This document shows, in pieces, positions 6,703 through 14,060 of a stretch of DNA of 14,120 nucleotides; position 1 is the first letter of the stretch; each line of letters starts with the position of its first letter. The notes beneath the pieces are model-generated. The model was not told where the DNA came from, made no database searches, and saw only the letters and a list, made by a program, of their open reading frames with translations. The position numbers were made by a program, and so were the translations under genes. Origin of the DNA: Anaerobacillus sp. (GTDB lineage: Bacteria > Bacillota > Bacilli > Bacillales > Anaerobacillaceae); NCBI GenBank assembly GCA_007118195.1, contig SKSA01000334.1, positions 1 through 14,120 on the forward strand, in the 5' to 3' direction.

Positions 6703-7328
6703 ACTTTGATATGATCTTTTTTCACTTCAAGTTTCCCTTGTTGCTCTAACTTCTTTAATTGCCTCGTAACGGTTTCTCTAGACGCTCCAACGATATTCCC
6801 TAATTCTTGATGTGTTAAATGAATTTTTTCTGTATCCGTTAGTTGCCTCACGTGTTTTAAAGCAGAAAAAAGGCGATCCTCTACGTTTAAAGAAAGCATC
6901 TCATTTAGCTTTTGTTGTAACAAATAAATTTTTTTATTCATAACTTTAATGATTCTGAAGGCTAGCTCAGGGTGTGTTTCAATAAACCGTTCAAAGGCAA
7001 CAATCGGAATCATTAGTACTTCGGTTTGCTTTTTGGCTGTTGCCGTACCTGGATATGGCCGGTCATCAAAGAAACCTGTATGGGGAAAAATTTCTCCACT
7101 CGTTAAAATATTGATTAAAGATTCTTCTCCGTCTTCACTTAATTTACTTATAAGTACTGTCCCTTTTCTTAGAACATATAAGAATTTTCGTTCATCACCT
7201 TCTGAAAACAAAACTTCCTTATCCTCGAATTTTTTTTCAACCGCTTGCGTTAAAAGAGGGGTGATCTCTTCATCATTTAGACCTTGAAAAAACTCCATTT
7301 TTTTTAATATTGATTGCCATTCTTTCAT
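6693..7328 (-). CDS. Crp/Fnr-family transcriptional regulator
   Basis: This 211-residue DNA-binding regulator has an N-terminal cyclic-nucleotide-binding-type beta-roll (about residues 10-125), a dimerisation helix (about 125-150) and a C-terminal winged helix with the HTH motif LTHQELGNIVGASRETVTRQ (about 171-190), typical of Crp/Fnr proteins. There are no cysteines, so it cannot hold an oxygen-sensing [4Fe-4S] cluster as Fnr does. The effector cannot be deduced. ATG 7328 is preferred because GAGGAG (7336-7341) lies 7 nt upstream; the ATG one codon earlier is also possible. It lies 59 bp downstream of the GntR-type regulator on the same strand and may be co-transcribed or use its own promoter in the gap. 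Its targets are unknown. Confidence 0.9.
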   Translation of the reverse strand: MKEWQSILKKMEFFQGLNDEEITPLLTQAVEKKFEDKEVLFSEGDERKFLYVLRKGTVLISKLSEDGEESLINILTSGEIFPHTGFFDDRPYPGTATAKKQTEVLMIPIVAFERFIETHPELAFRIIKVMNKKIYLLQQKLNEMLSLNVEDRLFSALKHVRQLTDTEKIHLTHQELGNIVGASRETVTRQLKKLEQQGKLEVKKDHIKVLK

Positions 7329-7366
7329 CATCCATCTCCTCAAACTGTTTCTCCTAATAAAATTCG

Positions 7367-7386
7367 CTCATACAGATGAGATTATA
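7367..7386 (-). promoter_or_regulatory. Candidate promoter -10 and dyad upstream of crp-type gene
   Basis: A perfect minus-strand TATAAT (7381-7386) is followed at once by the dyad CTCAT-N4-ATGAG (7367-7380), placed where transcription would start. The -35 candidate TGGAAC (7405-7410) is weak. The dyad looks like an operator for a dimeric regulator, possibly one of the two neighbours. Confidence 0.4.
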
Positions 7387-7387
7387 A

Positions 7388-8086
7388 CTAATGATTTATA
7401 AATAGTTCCACTTCGACACCAACGATATGTTCAAGCATTTTTTGATAGGCTGCATTAGAATCCTTGTTTTTGATAGCTAAAAAAATTGCATAATGTTCAT
7501 CATATAATTGTCTCATTTTTTCTTCATTAGAATAAAGAAATAACTGCCTTGCTTCTCGCATCGATTCTTGCATCGTTTCCGAAATTGTCGTCATTAAACG
7601 ATAAAGCATATCATTTTTAGAGGCTTTTACAATCGCCATATGAAATTCTATATCAGATTTTTCACCAACATCTCCATTGCCTTCAAATTTTTTCATTTTC
7701 ACGAGAATTTCTTCTAACTTAAGAATATCCTCAGCTGTACGGTTTTCTGCTGCTAAAGATGCTGCACCAGTCTCGTTAAATTTACGAATTTCAAACAATT
7801 GACGGATATCTTCTTCTTGTAAAACTTTTGGGATCATTTTATTTGCAACATCAAAATCAACCTTTTTTACAAATGTTCCTTCGCCTTGACGAATTTCGAT
7901 ATATCCCATTGCCTTTAAGGCGCTTAGCGCTTCTCTAATTGCTGATCTTCCTACATTAAAATCTTCGGCTAATTGTTGAACAGACGAAAGCCGCTCACCT
8001 GGCTTCACTTCGCCACTTAATATCATTTCTGTTAATTGTTCAGCAACGATTTCATATATTTTTTTCGGCTTCACATGCTTAATCAT
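7388..8086 (-). CDS. GntR/FadR-family regulator (LutR-like, FCD domain)
   Basis: This 232-residue repressor-type regulator has an N-terminal GntR winged helix (about residues 8-75; KPGERLSSVQQLAEDFNVGR and SAIREALSALKAMGYI are characteristic) and a C-terminal all-helical FCD ligand-binding domain (about 90-220). The FCD metal-site residues are visible: D and H in SDIEFHMAI, H in DEHYAIF and H in MLEHIVG. FCD proteins usually sense small organic acids. The overall sequence resembles LutR/LldR, regulators of L-lactate use, but no lut or lld genes lie in the window, so the target is uncertain. ATG 8086 is chosen because a GGAATGGGG purine site precedes it and residues upstream do not match the family. 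It has its own promoter at 8114-8142. Confidence 0.88.
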   Translation of the reverse strand: MIKHVKPKKIYEIVAEQLTEMILSGEVKPGERLSSVQQLAEDFNVGRSAIREALSALKAMGYIEIRQGEGTFVKKVDFDVANKMIPKVLQEEDIRQLFEIRKFNETGAASLAAENRTAEDILKLEEILVKMKKFEGNGDVGEKSDIEFHMAIVKASKNDMLYRLMTTISETMQESMREARQLFLYSNEEKMRQLYDEHYAIFLAIKNKDSNAAYQKMLEHIVGVEVELFINH

Positions 8087-8113
8087 ATCCCCATTCCTTT
8101 CTCTCACACTTAA

Positions 8114-8142
8114 ATTGTACCTATAAGTTAACAAAGTTTCAA
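8114..8142 (-). promoter_or_regulatory. Sigma-A promoter of the GntR regulator
   Basis: Minus-strand TTGAAA (8137-8142) and TACAAT (8114-8119) are exactly 17 bp apart and give a leader of about 20 nt before the ATG at 8086. Confidence 0.7.
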
Positions 8143-8166
8143 ACAATTATTATAACACTTTAAAAA

Positions 8167-8218
8167 GGGGGTTGCCCCAAAACAAAGTGTCAGACACTTT
8201 TGGGACACCCCCCTCATT
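8167..8218. terminator. GC-rich bidirectional hairpin, possible dispersed repeat
   Basis: GGGGG (8167-8171) pairs with CCCCC (8208-8212), and AAAGTGTC (8184-8191) pairs with GACACTTT (8193-8200) around one central A. The intermediate parts also pair, with a CAAA bulge. Both strands have T-rich flanks (TTTTT after the stem on the minus strand; a T run beginning TCATTTTT on the plus strand). It is much richer in G and C than its surroundings. It can terminate the M14 peptidase transcript about 90 bp downstream of its stop. Its sequence resembles repeats I recall from other Bacillus intergenic regions, but I cannot verify copy number. Confidence 0.65.
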
Positions 8219-8305
8219 TTTTTCTAAAAAGACAGTTCAAAAGCAACAATCACTAGCAGGATTTATAATAAATATTGTTAAAAGCTTAGATGGTCTTGCC
8301 CTTTA

Positions 8306-9373
8306 TTATAGGATTAAACCTTCTAATGCTAATAAACTGTTATTTGACCAAATTTCTTCAAAAGCTGAAAATGGAAGCGGGTTTGTTCCTACACCAATCT
8401 CTATCGTAAAACCCGGTCTACCAGTTTCTTGAATAAACCAATCTTTATAACCTCCATCACTATCTGCTGTCCTTATCGGTTCATACGAACTAACGAGAGA
8501 TAATTGTTCAACCATCTCTTGACTTTTATTCGGTTCAAGGTTTTTATAACCCCAATAAATGACTTGCCCTTGTGAATGAAATGCTAAAACATACGCAAAG
8601 TTGTGACGCTGGGTTAAATGATAAATAGCCTTTACTTCAGGTTCTGTTAGAGGTGCACGTCCACTATAATGTCTTGGCCACGGTACTTGAGGGCTCTCTT
8701 TCGCCTCCACGTCCCATCCCGCAGGCCATTGATGATTTAAATCAACTCCACGTATATTACTTGACCAATGATCAAAACGCCTTGCCCCTTTATTAATTTT
8801 TACGACAGAATCAAAAAAAGGATGCTCTTCGTAAATACCTTGATGAACAAGTTCAATTCCATCAGGATTAACCATTGGAACGATATATAACTTAATTCTG
8901 CTTAAAATCTCACTAATATTATAATGGAAAAAAGAAAGGTTAGATCGATAGCATTGTAATAGTTTTTTTAAAAAAACCATTAAGAATTTCGAGGTCATCC
9001 ATTCATTTGCATGCCACCCGCCCGAATAAAAAACTTCCTTTTTACCAGTTCCAATAACAAACGCATAAATCGGCTTTCCCATTACTGAGTTTCCTATCTT
9101 TTGAATGGATAATGCTGATGAATAATGTTTTCGTATTTTTTTAATATCTTCCTCGAGGTCTTTTGGTCCATATTCCATGTTGCATGTATACGGTGAAGAA
9201 ACACGCTTTAAAATAGTTTTCTCTTCAGGAATATTAAGCTGGTCACCAGGGTAAATATATTCACTTTCACTATATATGTGCTTATTTGCTACTAATAGAT
9301 CAAGAGGACGAATTTGAAAACGTTGCGCAACTTTATGAATAGTGTCACCCTCCCGGACAAAATACTTTTGCAA
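8306..9373 (-). CDS. LysM-M14 zinc peptidase, gamma-D-Glu-diamino acid endopeptidase I type
   Basis: This 355-residue protein has an N-terminal LysM (about 3-49, with GDTIHKVAQRF and YPGDQLNIPE) followed by an M14 zinc carboxypeptidase domain (about 65-350). The zinc ligands are H121 and E124 (GGWHANEW) and H266 (AFHSQG); E325 in TIEIGVG is the catalytic glutamate. At the position of the CPA substrate-carboxylate arginine the sequence reads DLNHQW, consistent with cleavage of peptidoglycan stem peptides. The layout and length match B. sphaericus endopeptidase I and B. subtilis YqgT. There is no signal peptide, also typical of these spore-associated enzymes. The TTG start at 9373 is supported by AAAGGGGG about 8 nt upstream. 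It is divergent from serA and ends before a GC-rich terminator. Confidence 0.9.
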   Translation of the reverse strand: MQKYFVREGDTIHKVAQRFQIRPLDLLVANKHIYSESEYIYPGDQLNIPEEKTILKRVSSPYTCNMEYGPKDLEEDIKKIRKHYSSALSIQKIGNSVMGKPIYAFVIGTGKKEVFYSGGWHANEWMTSKFLMVFLKKLLQCYRSNLSFFHYNISEILSRIKLYIVPMVNPDGIELVHQGIYEEHPFFDSVVKINKGARRFDHWSSNIRGVDLNHQWPAGWDVEAKESPQVPWPRHYSGRAPLTEPEVKAIYHLTQRHNFAYVLAFHSQGQVIYWGYKNLEPNKSQEMVEQLSLVSSYEPIRTADSDGGYKDWFIQETGRPGFTIEIGVGTNPLPFSAFEEIWSNNSLLALEGLIL

Positions 9374-9425
9374 AAATACTTCCCCCTTTCATTAAATTTT
9401 TCCATTATTCCACAAAAACACCCTA

Positions 9426-9443
9426 CACAATTGACACAATTGA
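9426..9443. repeat. Tandem 9-bp repeat over the serA -35 box
   Basis: CACAATTGA occurs twice in direct tandem (9426-9434 and 9435-9443). The junction generates the perfect TTGACA -35 hexamer at 9431-9436. Confidence 0.85.
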
Positions 9444-9459
9444 TTTAGTATGGTAAATT
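9431..9459 (+). promoter_or_regulatory. Sigma-A promoter of the serA leader
   Basis: A perfect TTGACA (9431-9436) and TAAATT (9454-9459, 4 of 6) are spaced 17 bp apart. Transcription would begin near 9466, about 25 nt before the first T-box stem, which is the expected arrangement. Confidence 0.7.
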
Positions 9460-9465
9460 ATCAAA

Positions 9466-9759
9466 AAATTAAATAATTTTAAAACATTGGCGAAGAAAGC
9501 TAAAATGCAGTTTTTTTCAGAAAGCTAGTGGCTGATGAAAACGAGTAGCGATCATTTTAGAAAGTACATCATAGTAAATACCTTGAACTAATCCTTATGC
9601 ATAACGTTGATCATTTATGTATCGTGATCGATGAGAGTAGAGGTATTCGGTATATATTGCCGTTATCATGAATATAGGTGAATGTAGATTCACGAGCGAG
9701 GGTGGCACCGCGGTAACTTCCGCCCCTCACGAGGTTATTCGTGTGGGGCGGGGTTTTTT
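9466..9759 (+). promoter_or_regulatory. T-box riboswitch leader of serA (tRNA-Ser inferred)
   Basis: The T-box core AGGGTGGCACCGCG (9699-9712) is an exact family match. Upstream, the distal Stem I motifs are visible: AGAAAG (9519-9524) and the loop GGCTGATGAAA (9530-9540), closed by GCTA/TAGC. A lower helix CTAAAATG/CATTTTAG (9500-9507 with 9553-9560) supports Stem I, and GTGAAT/ATTCAC (9678-9683 with 9688-9693) forms Stem III. The bulge reads TGGC; its variable C would pair with a G73 discriminator base, as in tRNA-Ser. A plausible specifier is AGT (9563-9565) directly after GAA, which would be a Ser codon, but this assignment is tentative. Uncharged tRNA would stabilise the antiterminator and allow serA transcription under serine starvation. 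Confidence 0.93.
9720..9759 (+). terminator. T-box regulated intrinsic terminator
   Basis: The arms at 9720-9732 and 9739-9751 pair over 13 positions with one T/T mismatch, closing a 6-nt loop, and are followed by GG and six T residues. The left arm also supplies the CCGC that pairs with GCGG (9710-9713) in the antiterminator, so the two folds exclude each other. Confidence 0.93.
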
Positions 9760-9822
9760 ATTTATATATATTTTTCTTAATACGATTTATCACTTTAAAT
9801 TAACAAAAGGGAGTGGTGATTT

Positions 9823-11448
9823 GTGGTTAAAGCAACAAAAGAAAAAACGATGGTTGAAGGAAACGAGAAAGTTTTCAAAGTGCTAGTTTCTGACGCGATG
9901 AGTAAAGAAGGATTACTACCTTTATTAGAGAGTGAGCACGTCTCCTGTATTCAAAAAAACGTCGAAGAAGCGAAGCAAGAGTTAGATCAAGTCGATGCCC
10001 TCTTAATTAGAAGCGCTACAAAGGTAACTGCAGAATTGCTAGAAAAAATGCCTAACGTAAAAATCATTGCTAGAGCCGGAGTCGGTGTTGATAACGTCGA
10101 TATCGAAGCTGCAACAAAAAATGGTATTATTGTTATCAACGCTCCAGACGGAAATACAATCTCAACAGCCGAGCATTCTTTTGCAATGATGGCCTCATTG
10201 GTTCGAAAAATACCTCAAGCTAATACTTCGACTAAAAACGGCGAATGGGCACGGAAAAAGTTTCAAGGAACTGAGCTTTTCGGCAAAAATTTAGGGATTG
10301 TCGGTTTTGGTCGTATCGGTTCGGAAATCGCTAAACGTGCAAAAGCATTTCAAATGCCTGTATTTGTTTTCGATCCATTTTTAAACAAAGAACGCGCTGA
10401 AAAATTCGGAGTAATAAATTGTACTCTTGATGAAGTATTAGAACAAGCTGATATTATTACGGTTCATACTCCACTTACGAAGGAAACAAAGGGCCTTTTG
10501 GATCATAAAAATATCGAAAAAACAAAGAAAGGTGTTTTTCTCATTAACTGTGCCCGTGGTGGAATTATAGATGAGGATGCATTAGTACATTTTTTAAAAA
10601 CAGGGCATGTCGCTGGTGCAGCGTTAGATGTATTTGAAGAAGAGCCTGCTACTAATAAACAGCTACTCAACTTTGATCAAGTCATTGCGACACCTCATAT
10701 TGCAGCTTCTACGAAAGAAGCTCAATTGAATGTAGCCGCACAAGTTTCAAAAGAGGTGCTCAACTACTTTGAAGGAAAGCCCGTTGTTAACTCAATTAAC
10801 TTACCTACGCTTTCTAAAGAAGTGTTTGAAAGAATTCAACCCTACTATGAGCTTGCCAAATCTATGGGGTCCATCTTGTCTCAATGCATGAAAACTCCAA
10901 TAAACGAAATTGAAGTATTTTATGATGGTGAAGTAACAAACCTTGAAACTTCTATTACTACTAGAAGTTTAATCGCTGGATTTCTCCGCCCACGTGTTGA
11001 TAGACAGGTAAACGACGTCAATGCTGCCGTTATAGCTAAGGAGCGTGGAATATCTTTTGGAGAAAAACATTTAAATAACTCATCCGGATACTCTAACGTT
11101 ATTTCGGCAACTGTTTATGGCGAAGAAACTACTTTTAATATTAAAGGAACTTATGTTAAAGAGTATGGACCACGGATTGTAAGAATTAACGATTTTAAAG
11201 TAGACTTTTCTCCTTATGGTCATTTAGTTTATATTGAGCATTATGATAAACCTGGTGTAATTGGAAATGTCGGACAGCTTTTAGGAAAACATTCTATTAA
11301 CATTGGGTCAATGCAAGTAGGCAGAAAAGAAGAAGGCGGAAAAGCGTTAATGATGCTATCGATCGATAAACAAATTTGTGAATCTGTTCTTAAAGAACTT
11401 GTTGACACTGAAGAAATTATATACGTAAATAAAATTGAATTAATATAA
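9823..11448 (+). CDS. serA: D-3-phosphoglycerate dehydrogenase
   Basis: SerA catalyses NAD-dependent oxidation of 3-phosphoglycerate to 3-phosphohydroxypyruvate, the first step of serine synthesis. Domains: substrate-binding domain (about 18-115 and 305-335), Rossmann NAD domain (about 116-304) with G161-x-G163-x2-G166 and the NAD-selecting D184, the intervening allosteric domain (about 336-460) and a C-terminal ACT domain (about 468-541) for serine feedback. Catalytic residues R245 (NCARGG), E274 and H292 (ATPHIA) are present. At 541 aa it is the long, type 1 form (B. subtilis about 525). The GTG start at 9823 is preceded by a GGGAG/GGTGAT purine region; an ATG ten codons later lacks such a site. 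It is preceded by a T-box leader and closed by its own terminator, so it is monocistronic. Confidence 0.97.
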   Translation: MVKATKEKTMVEGNEKVFKVLVSDAMSKEGLLPLLESEHVSCIQKNVEEAKQELDQVDALLIRSATKVTAELLEKMPNVKIIARAGVGVDNVDIEAATKNGIIVINAPDGNTISTAEHSFAMMASLVRKIPQANTSTKNGEWARKKFQGTELFGKNLGIVGFGRIGSEIAKRAKAFQMPVFVFDPFLNKERAEKFGVINCTLDEVLEQADIITVHTPLTKETKGLLDHKNIEKTKKGVFLINCARGGIIDEDALVHFLKTGHVAGAALDVFEEEPATNKQLLNFDQVIATPHIAASTKEAQLNVAAQVSKEVLNYFEGKPVVNSINLPTLSKEVFERIQPYYELAKSMGSILSQCMKTPINEIEVFYDGEVTNLETSITTRSLIAGFLRPRVDRQVNDVNAAVIAKERGISFGEKHLNNSSGYSNVISATVYGEETTFNIKGTYVKEYGPRIVRINDFKVDFSPYGHLVYIEHYDKPGVIGNVGQLLGKHSINIGSMQVGRKEEGGKALMMLSIDKQICESVLKELVDTEEIIYVNKIELI

Positions 11449-11472
11449 AAAAGAGGCCGCGGCCTCTTTTTA
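11448..11472. terminator. Bidirectional terminator after serA
   Basis: Positions 11448-11471 form a perfect 24-bp palindrome centred on GGCCGCGGCC with flanking A and T runs, starting at the last base of the serA stop codon. It can also end the convergent hisJ-type transcript. Confidence 0.92.
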
Positions 11473-11545
11473 GTTATGAGTATCAAAATAATGTAAGCTA
11501 AACAACGAAGCAAAACAATTCACCATTTAACTTCTTAATTCCAAA

Positions 11546-12358
11546 TTAACCTAATGGAACTTCCTTGCGTTTACCTTTTTCAAAGGTCATTATCGACGTA
11601 TATCCAACACTTTGAGCTAAGGCGATTGCTTGATCAAAGTCCTTCCCAACATCTTCTGGAACATGAGCATCTGAGGATAAGACGATAGGAATCCCCTTTT
11701 GATAACAAAGCTTAAGTAGTCTAGGGTCGGGATATAGTTTCCCTACAGGCTTACGTAAACCTGCTGTACTAATTTCAACACAAGTTTTAGAATTAGCTAA
11801 GGCGGTTGTCGCTCGTTCGTATTGTTCTAATAAAAATTGTTCATCGGCTGGCACATAATTAAATATTTTAACTAAATCAAGGTGACCGATAATATCAAAC
11901 AAGTTTGACTCTGCTAGAGTGACCACTTGATCAAAGTAATTCTTATACGTTTCCTTTATATCTCGACGCTCCCATTCATGCTTGTATTCCCCTAAATCAA
12001 TCCCGAAATCTCCAATCCAATGAATTGAGCCGATCACATAATCAAAATCATAATTTTTAATGAAAGCTGCCATTTCTTCGTGTTTGCCTGGTGTATAGTC
12101 CATTTCAATCGACATTTTCACATCAATATTGTTATCCCAAGCTTGTTGAAACAGCTTAATATAATCTTCCATATCATAATATCTTCTTGGATTTACCCAT
12201 GAGTTACTAAGGATATTTTTAGTTTGATAAAAATGGTAGGCATGTTCAGAAATGCCAAAATGCTCTACTCCTTTAGCGTTTGCTTGATCAGTAAATTGTT
12301 TTAAATATTCTAACGTTAACGTTCCTCTTTCAAGATGATTGTGATAATCAGTAAGCAT
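11546..12358 (-). CDS. hisJ: PHP-family histidinol-phosphatase (HisJ/HisK type)
   Basis: This 270-residue metal-dependent phosphatase of the PHP superfamily converts L-histidinol phosphate to histidinol in histidine synthesis. Metal-site motifs seen: DYHNHLE (H6, H8), ISEHA (H39), SIEMDYTPG (E85), GSIHWI (H113), IIGHLDLVK (H159, D161) and SSDAH (D230, H232). Length and motifs match B. subtilis HisJ (268 aa). The ATG at 12358 has AGAGGAG upstream. It is convergent with serA and has no his genes beside it, as is usual for this scattered gene. PHP phosphatases can act on other small phosphate esters, so the substrate remains a family-based call. Confidence 0.85.
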   Translation of the reverse strand: MLTDYHNHLERGTLTLEYLKQFTDQANAKGVEHFGISEHAYHFYQTKNILSNSWVNPRRYYDMEDYIKLFQQAWDNNIDVKMSIEMDYTPGKHEEMAAFIKNYDFDYVIGSIHWIGDFGIDLGEYKHEWERRDIKETYKNYFDQVVTLAESNLFDIIGHLDLVKIFNYVPADEQFLLEQYERATTALANSKTCVEISTAGLRKPVGKLYPDPRLLKLCYQKGIPIVLSSDAHVPEDVGKDFDQAIALAQSVGYTSIMTFEKGKRKEVPLG

Positions 12359-12505
12359 TTTCGTCTCCTCTCAAACTTTGTATTAACTGTAAAATAAGTT
12401 ATAAATAATAAGTTCAACTTCATTTCATAAACTTCTATTCAAAGTCAAACTATTTCTACTATTATAACTGTTAACTTTACTATAGTGAAGAGAAATGTTT
12501 TTTTC

Positions 12506-12901
12506 TTACCAAATCTTTTTTAACAAAAAGTCGAGTTGTTGCTGATAAGATTTCTTTAAAAACTTTTTACCTTTTTCAGTGATATAAGCAAACCCTTCCC
12601 CAACCTCTATATATTGCTCTTCGATTGCAACAGCATAATAAAATTGGTAAAGAGAAACTGGCATTCGCTTCTTTTTATGTGTTGTATACAAATTATAATT
12701 TAATGTTCTATCTAAACTTCTCCAAAAACGCTGATGGAAAAGCCCTGCTTCAGTGATACGCGCCGTACCTTGCCTCTTTAACTTTATAAGCATGTAACTA
12801 AATCCTTCAAGAAGGACTACTCTATGATTAGATGTTACCGTCTTTTTGTTTAACCAATGCACTACATCTGCGTTGATTTCTGTTTTATCCAAATTATGCA
12901 T
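12506..12901 (-). CDS. Unknown 131-aa protein, winged-helix-like tail
   Basis: I do not recognise this 131-residue soluble protein. It is basic and rich in aromatic residues (FSYMLIKL, FHQRFWRSL, LYQFYYAV). The C-terminal part (about 84-120), an amphipathic helix followed by YIEVGEGFAYITEKGKKFLKK, resembles the recognition-wing end of winged-helix proteins. The same TEKGKKFL/TKKGEDFL pattern occurs in YpbB. No catalytic motif, signal peptide or membrane segment is visible. The ATG at 12901 has only a weak GTGG site upstream; a TATAAT hexamer (12927-12932, minus) lies about 25 bp before it. It stands alone between hisJ and the M23 gene. The composition and clean open frame support a real gene; a DNA-binding role is a guess. 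Confidence 0.65.
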   Translation of the reverse strand: MHNLDKTEINADVVHWLNKKTVTSNHRVVLLEGFSYMLIKLKRQGTARITEAGLFHQRFWRSLDRTLNYNLYTTHKKKRMPVSLYQFYYAVAIEEQYIEVGEGFAYITEKGKKFLKKSYQQQLDFLLKKIW

Positions 12902-12970
12902 TTTATTACCACACTTTTACTATGTCTGTATTATAAATTCAATCCAACTTTTATTTTATCATAATAACAA

Positions 12971-13002
12971 CAAAAAGAGCTGACTCTTGTAAGAGTCAAC
13001 TC
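12971..13002 (-). terminator. Terminator of the M23 peptidase gene
   Basis: A 12-position stem (arms 12977-12988 and 12991-13002, one mismatch) overlaps the stop codon of the M23 gene and is followed on the minus strand by TTTTTG. Confidence 0.85.
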
Positions 13003-13873
13003 ATTCATTCTCCACTTTTATTAATGTCCCAGCCTGAATTATATCGCCTTTTATGCCGTTAATTTTTTTTATTTGCGAAATAGAAACCCCGGATTGTTTT
13101 GAGATTTTCCATAATGTATCTCCGTGCTGAACAACATAGTTTCCTTTAGGAACTATTTTTAACTGTTCATTCACCACTATTTTATCAGTCTCTAAACTAT
13201 TCCAAAGTTTTATTTCGTCAATAGATACTTGATAACGTTCAGCTAAACTCCATAAACTATCTCCAGCTTTTACATTAACCAGCATTATTCCTTTCAACTC
13301 TGTTTCAGTCGTTCCCTCTAGTTCATCGGTGATTTTGGAAGAGGAAGCCACTTGATAATGTCTATTTTTTTCTATCTCCTCCGATAATACGAGAAAAGGA
13401 TCAATGGCATTACTTTTAGACATCAGCCAATTTCCATCATGAACTTCGAAATGTAAGTGATCCCCTGAAGATCTCCCTGTGTTACCGACTGTGCCAATTT
13501 TCTCGCCTGCCTCTACTTGATCTCCATTGTTCACTAATCTTTCATCTAGATGTGCATATACAGTTTCAAAGCCTTCCATATGTTCAACAAAGATGACATT
13601 CCCATACGTATTAGAGTAATACGATTTTTTTACTATTCCATCACTTACTGAAACCACTGTAGTTCCTCTCGGAGCTGCAATATCAATTCCGTAATGTTTT
13701 CCATTTCTCGTTCCAAATGTATCAGTAATAAGCCCTTCAGTAGGCCATATAAAATGAACCCGTTCATATTTATCGTGCGAATCAGCAAATGATACTGTAG
13801 TACTTAAAAACAATAACCCTATTGATAATGCTACAGCGATCACTATTAAAAAACGCTTTAAATAGTCGTACAT
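13001..13873 (-). CDS. Secreted M23 endopeptidase with two LysM domains
   Basis: This is a 290-residue exported cell-wall hydrolase. Residues 1-30 form a signal peptide (basic start, hydrophobic core, likely cut after SFA). The M23/LytM domain (about 40-162) has the zinc ligands H60 and D64 (HYGIDIAAP) and the H139-x-H141 motif (GDHLHFEV), all intact. A linker (about 165-197) leads to two LysM repeats (about 198-241 and 245-287) that bind peptidoglycan. M23 enzymes cut peptide cross-bridges. The ATG at 13873 has AGGAGG 5 nt upstream. It is monocistronic with a terminator over its stop. A sigma-E-like promoter upstream hints at use in sporulation, but vegetative wall turnover is equally possible. 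Confidence 0.92.
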   Translation of the reverse strand: MYDYLKRFLIVIAVALSIGLLFLSTTVSFADSHDKYERVHFIWPTEGLITDTFGTRNGKHYGIDIAAPRGTTVVSVSDGIVKKSYYSNTYGNVIFVEHMEGFETVYAHLDERLVNNGDQVEAGEKIGTVGNTGRSSGDHLHFEVHDGNWLMSKSNAIDPFLVLSEEIEKNRHYQVASSSKITDELEGTTETELKGIMLVNVKAGDSLWSLAERYQVSIDEIKLWNSLETDKIVVNEQLKIVPKGNYVVQHGDTLWKISKQSGVSISQIKKINGIKGDIIQAGTLIKVENE

Positions 13874-13912
13874 AAAATCCTCCTAATGTAAACTTCTTTT
13901 TTCTACAATCCT

Positions 13913-13941
13913 ATCCTATGGCATTATTCAAACATTTATAA
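13913..13941 (-). promoter_or_regulatory. Candidate sigma-E-type promoter of the M23 gene
   Basis: On the minus strand CATAGGAT (13913-13920) fits the sigma-E -10 pattern CATANNNT. It lies 14 bp from TTATAAA (13935-13941), an ATA-containing -35-like box. Transcription would start about 30 nt before the ATG. No good sigma-A promoter is visible in the same stretch. Confidence 0.35.
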
Positions 13942-14060
13942 CAAAAAACGAAACGTTTATAAGATTCTCCAAAAGTAGTAGTATTTATTCACTCACTTAG
14001 AAACTTATAAATAAAAAATAATGGGGATCCCCGAAAAGTTTCAGCTCACCAGAGACAACT

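Noticed and set aside
6949..7287. Plus-strand open frame opposite the Crp/Fnr gene
   Set aside because: It is the antisense of a well-conserved regulator and lacks its own translation signals.
8172..8432. Plus-strand open frame starting in the GC-rich hairpin
   Set aside because: It begins inside a terminator and continues antisense to the M14 peptidase.
11241..11513. Minus-strand open frame across the serA end
   Set aside because: It is antisense to the ACT domain of serA and crosses the terminator.
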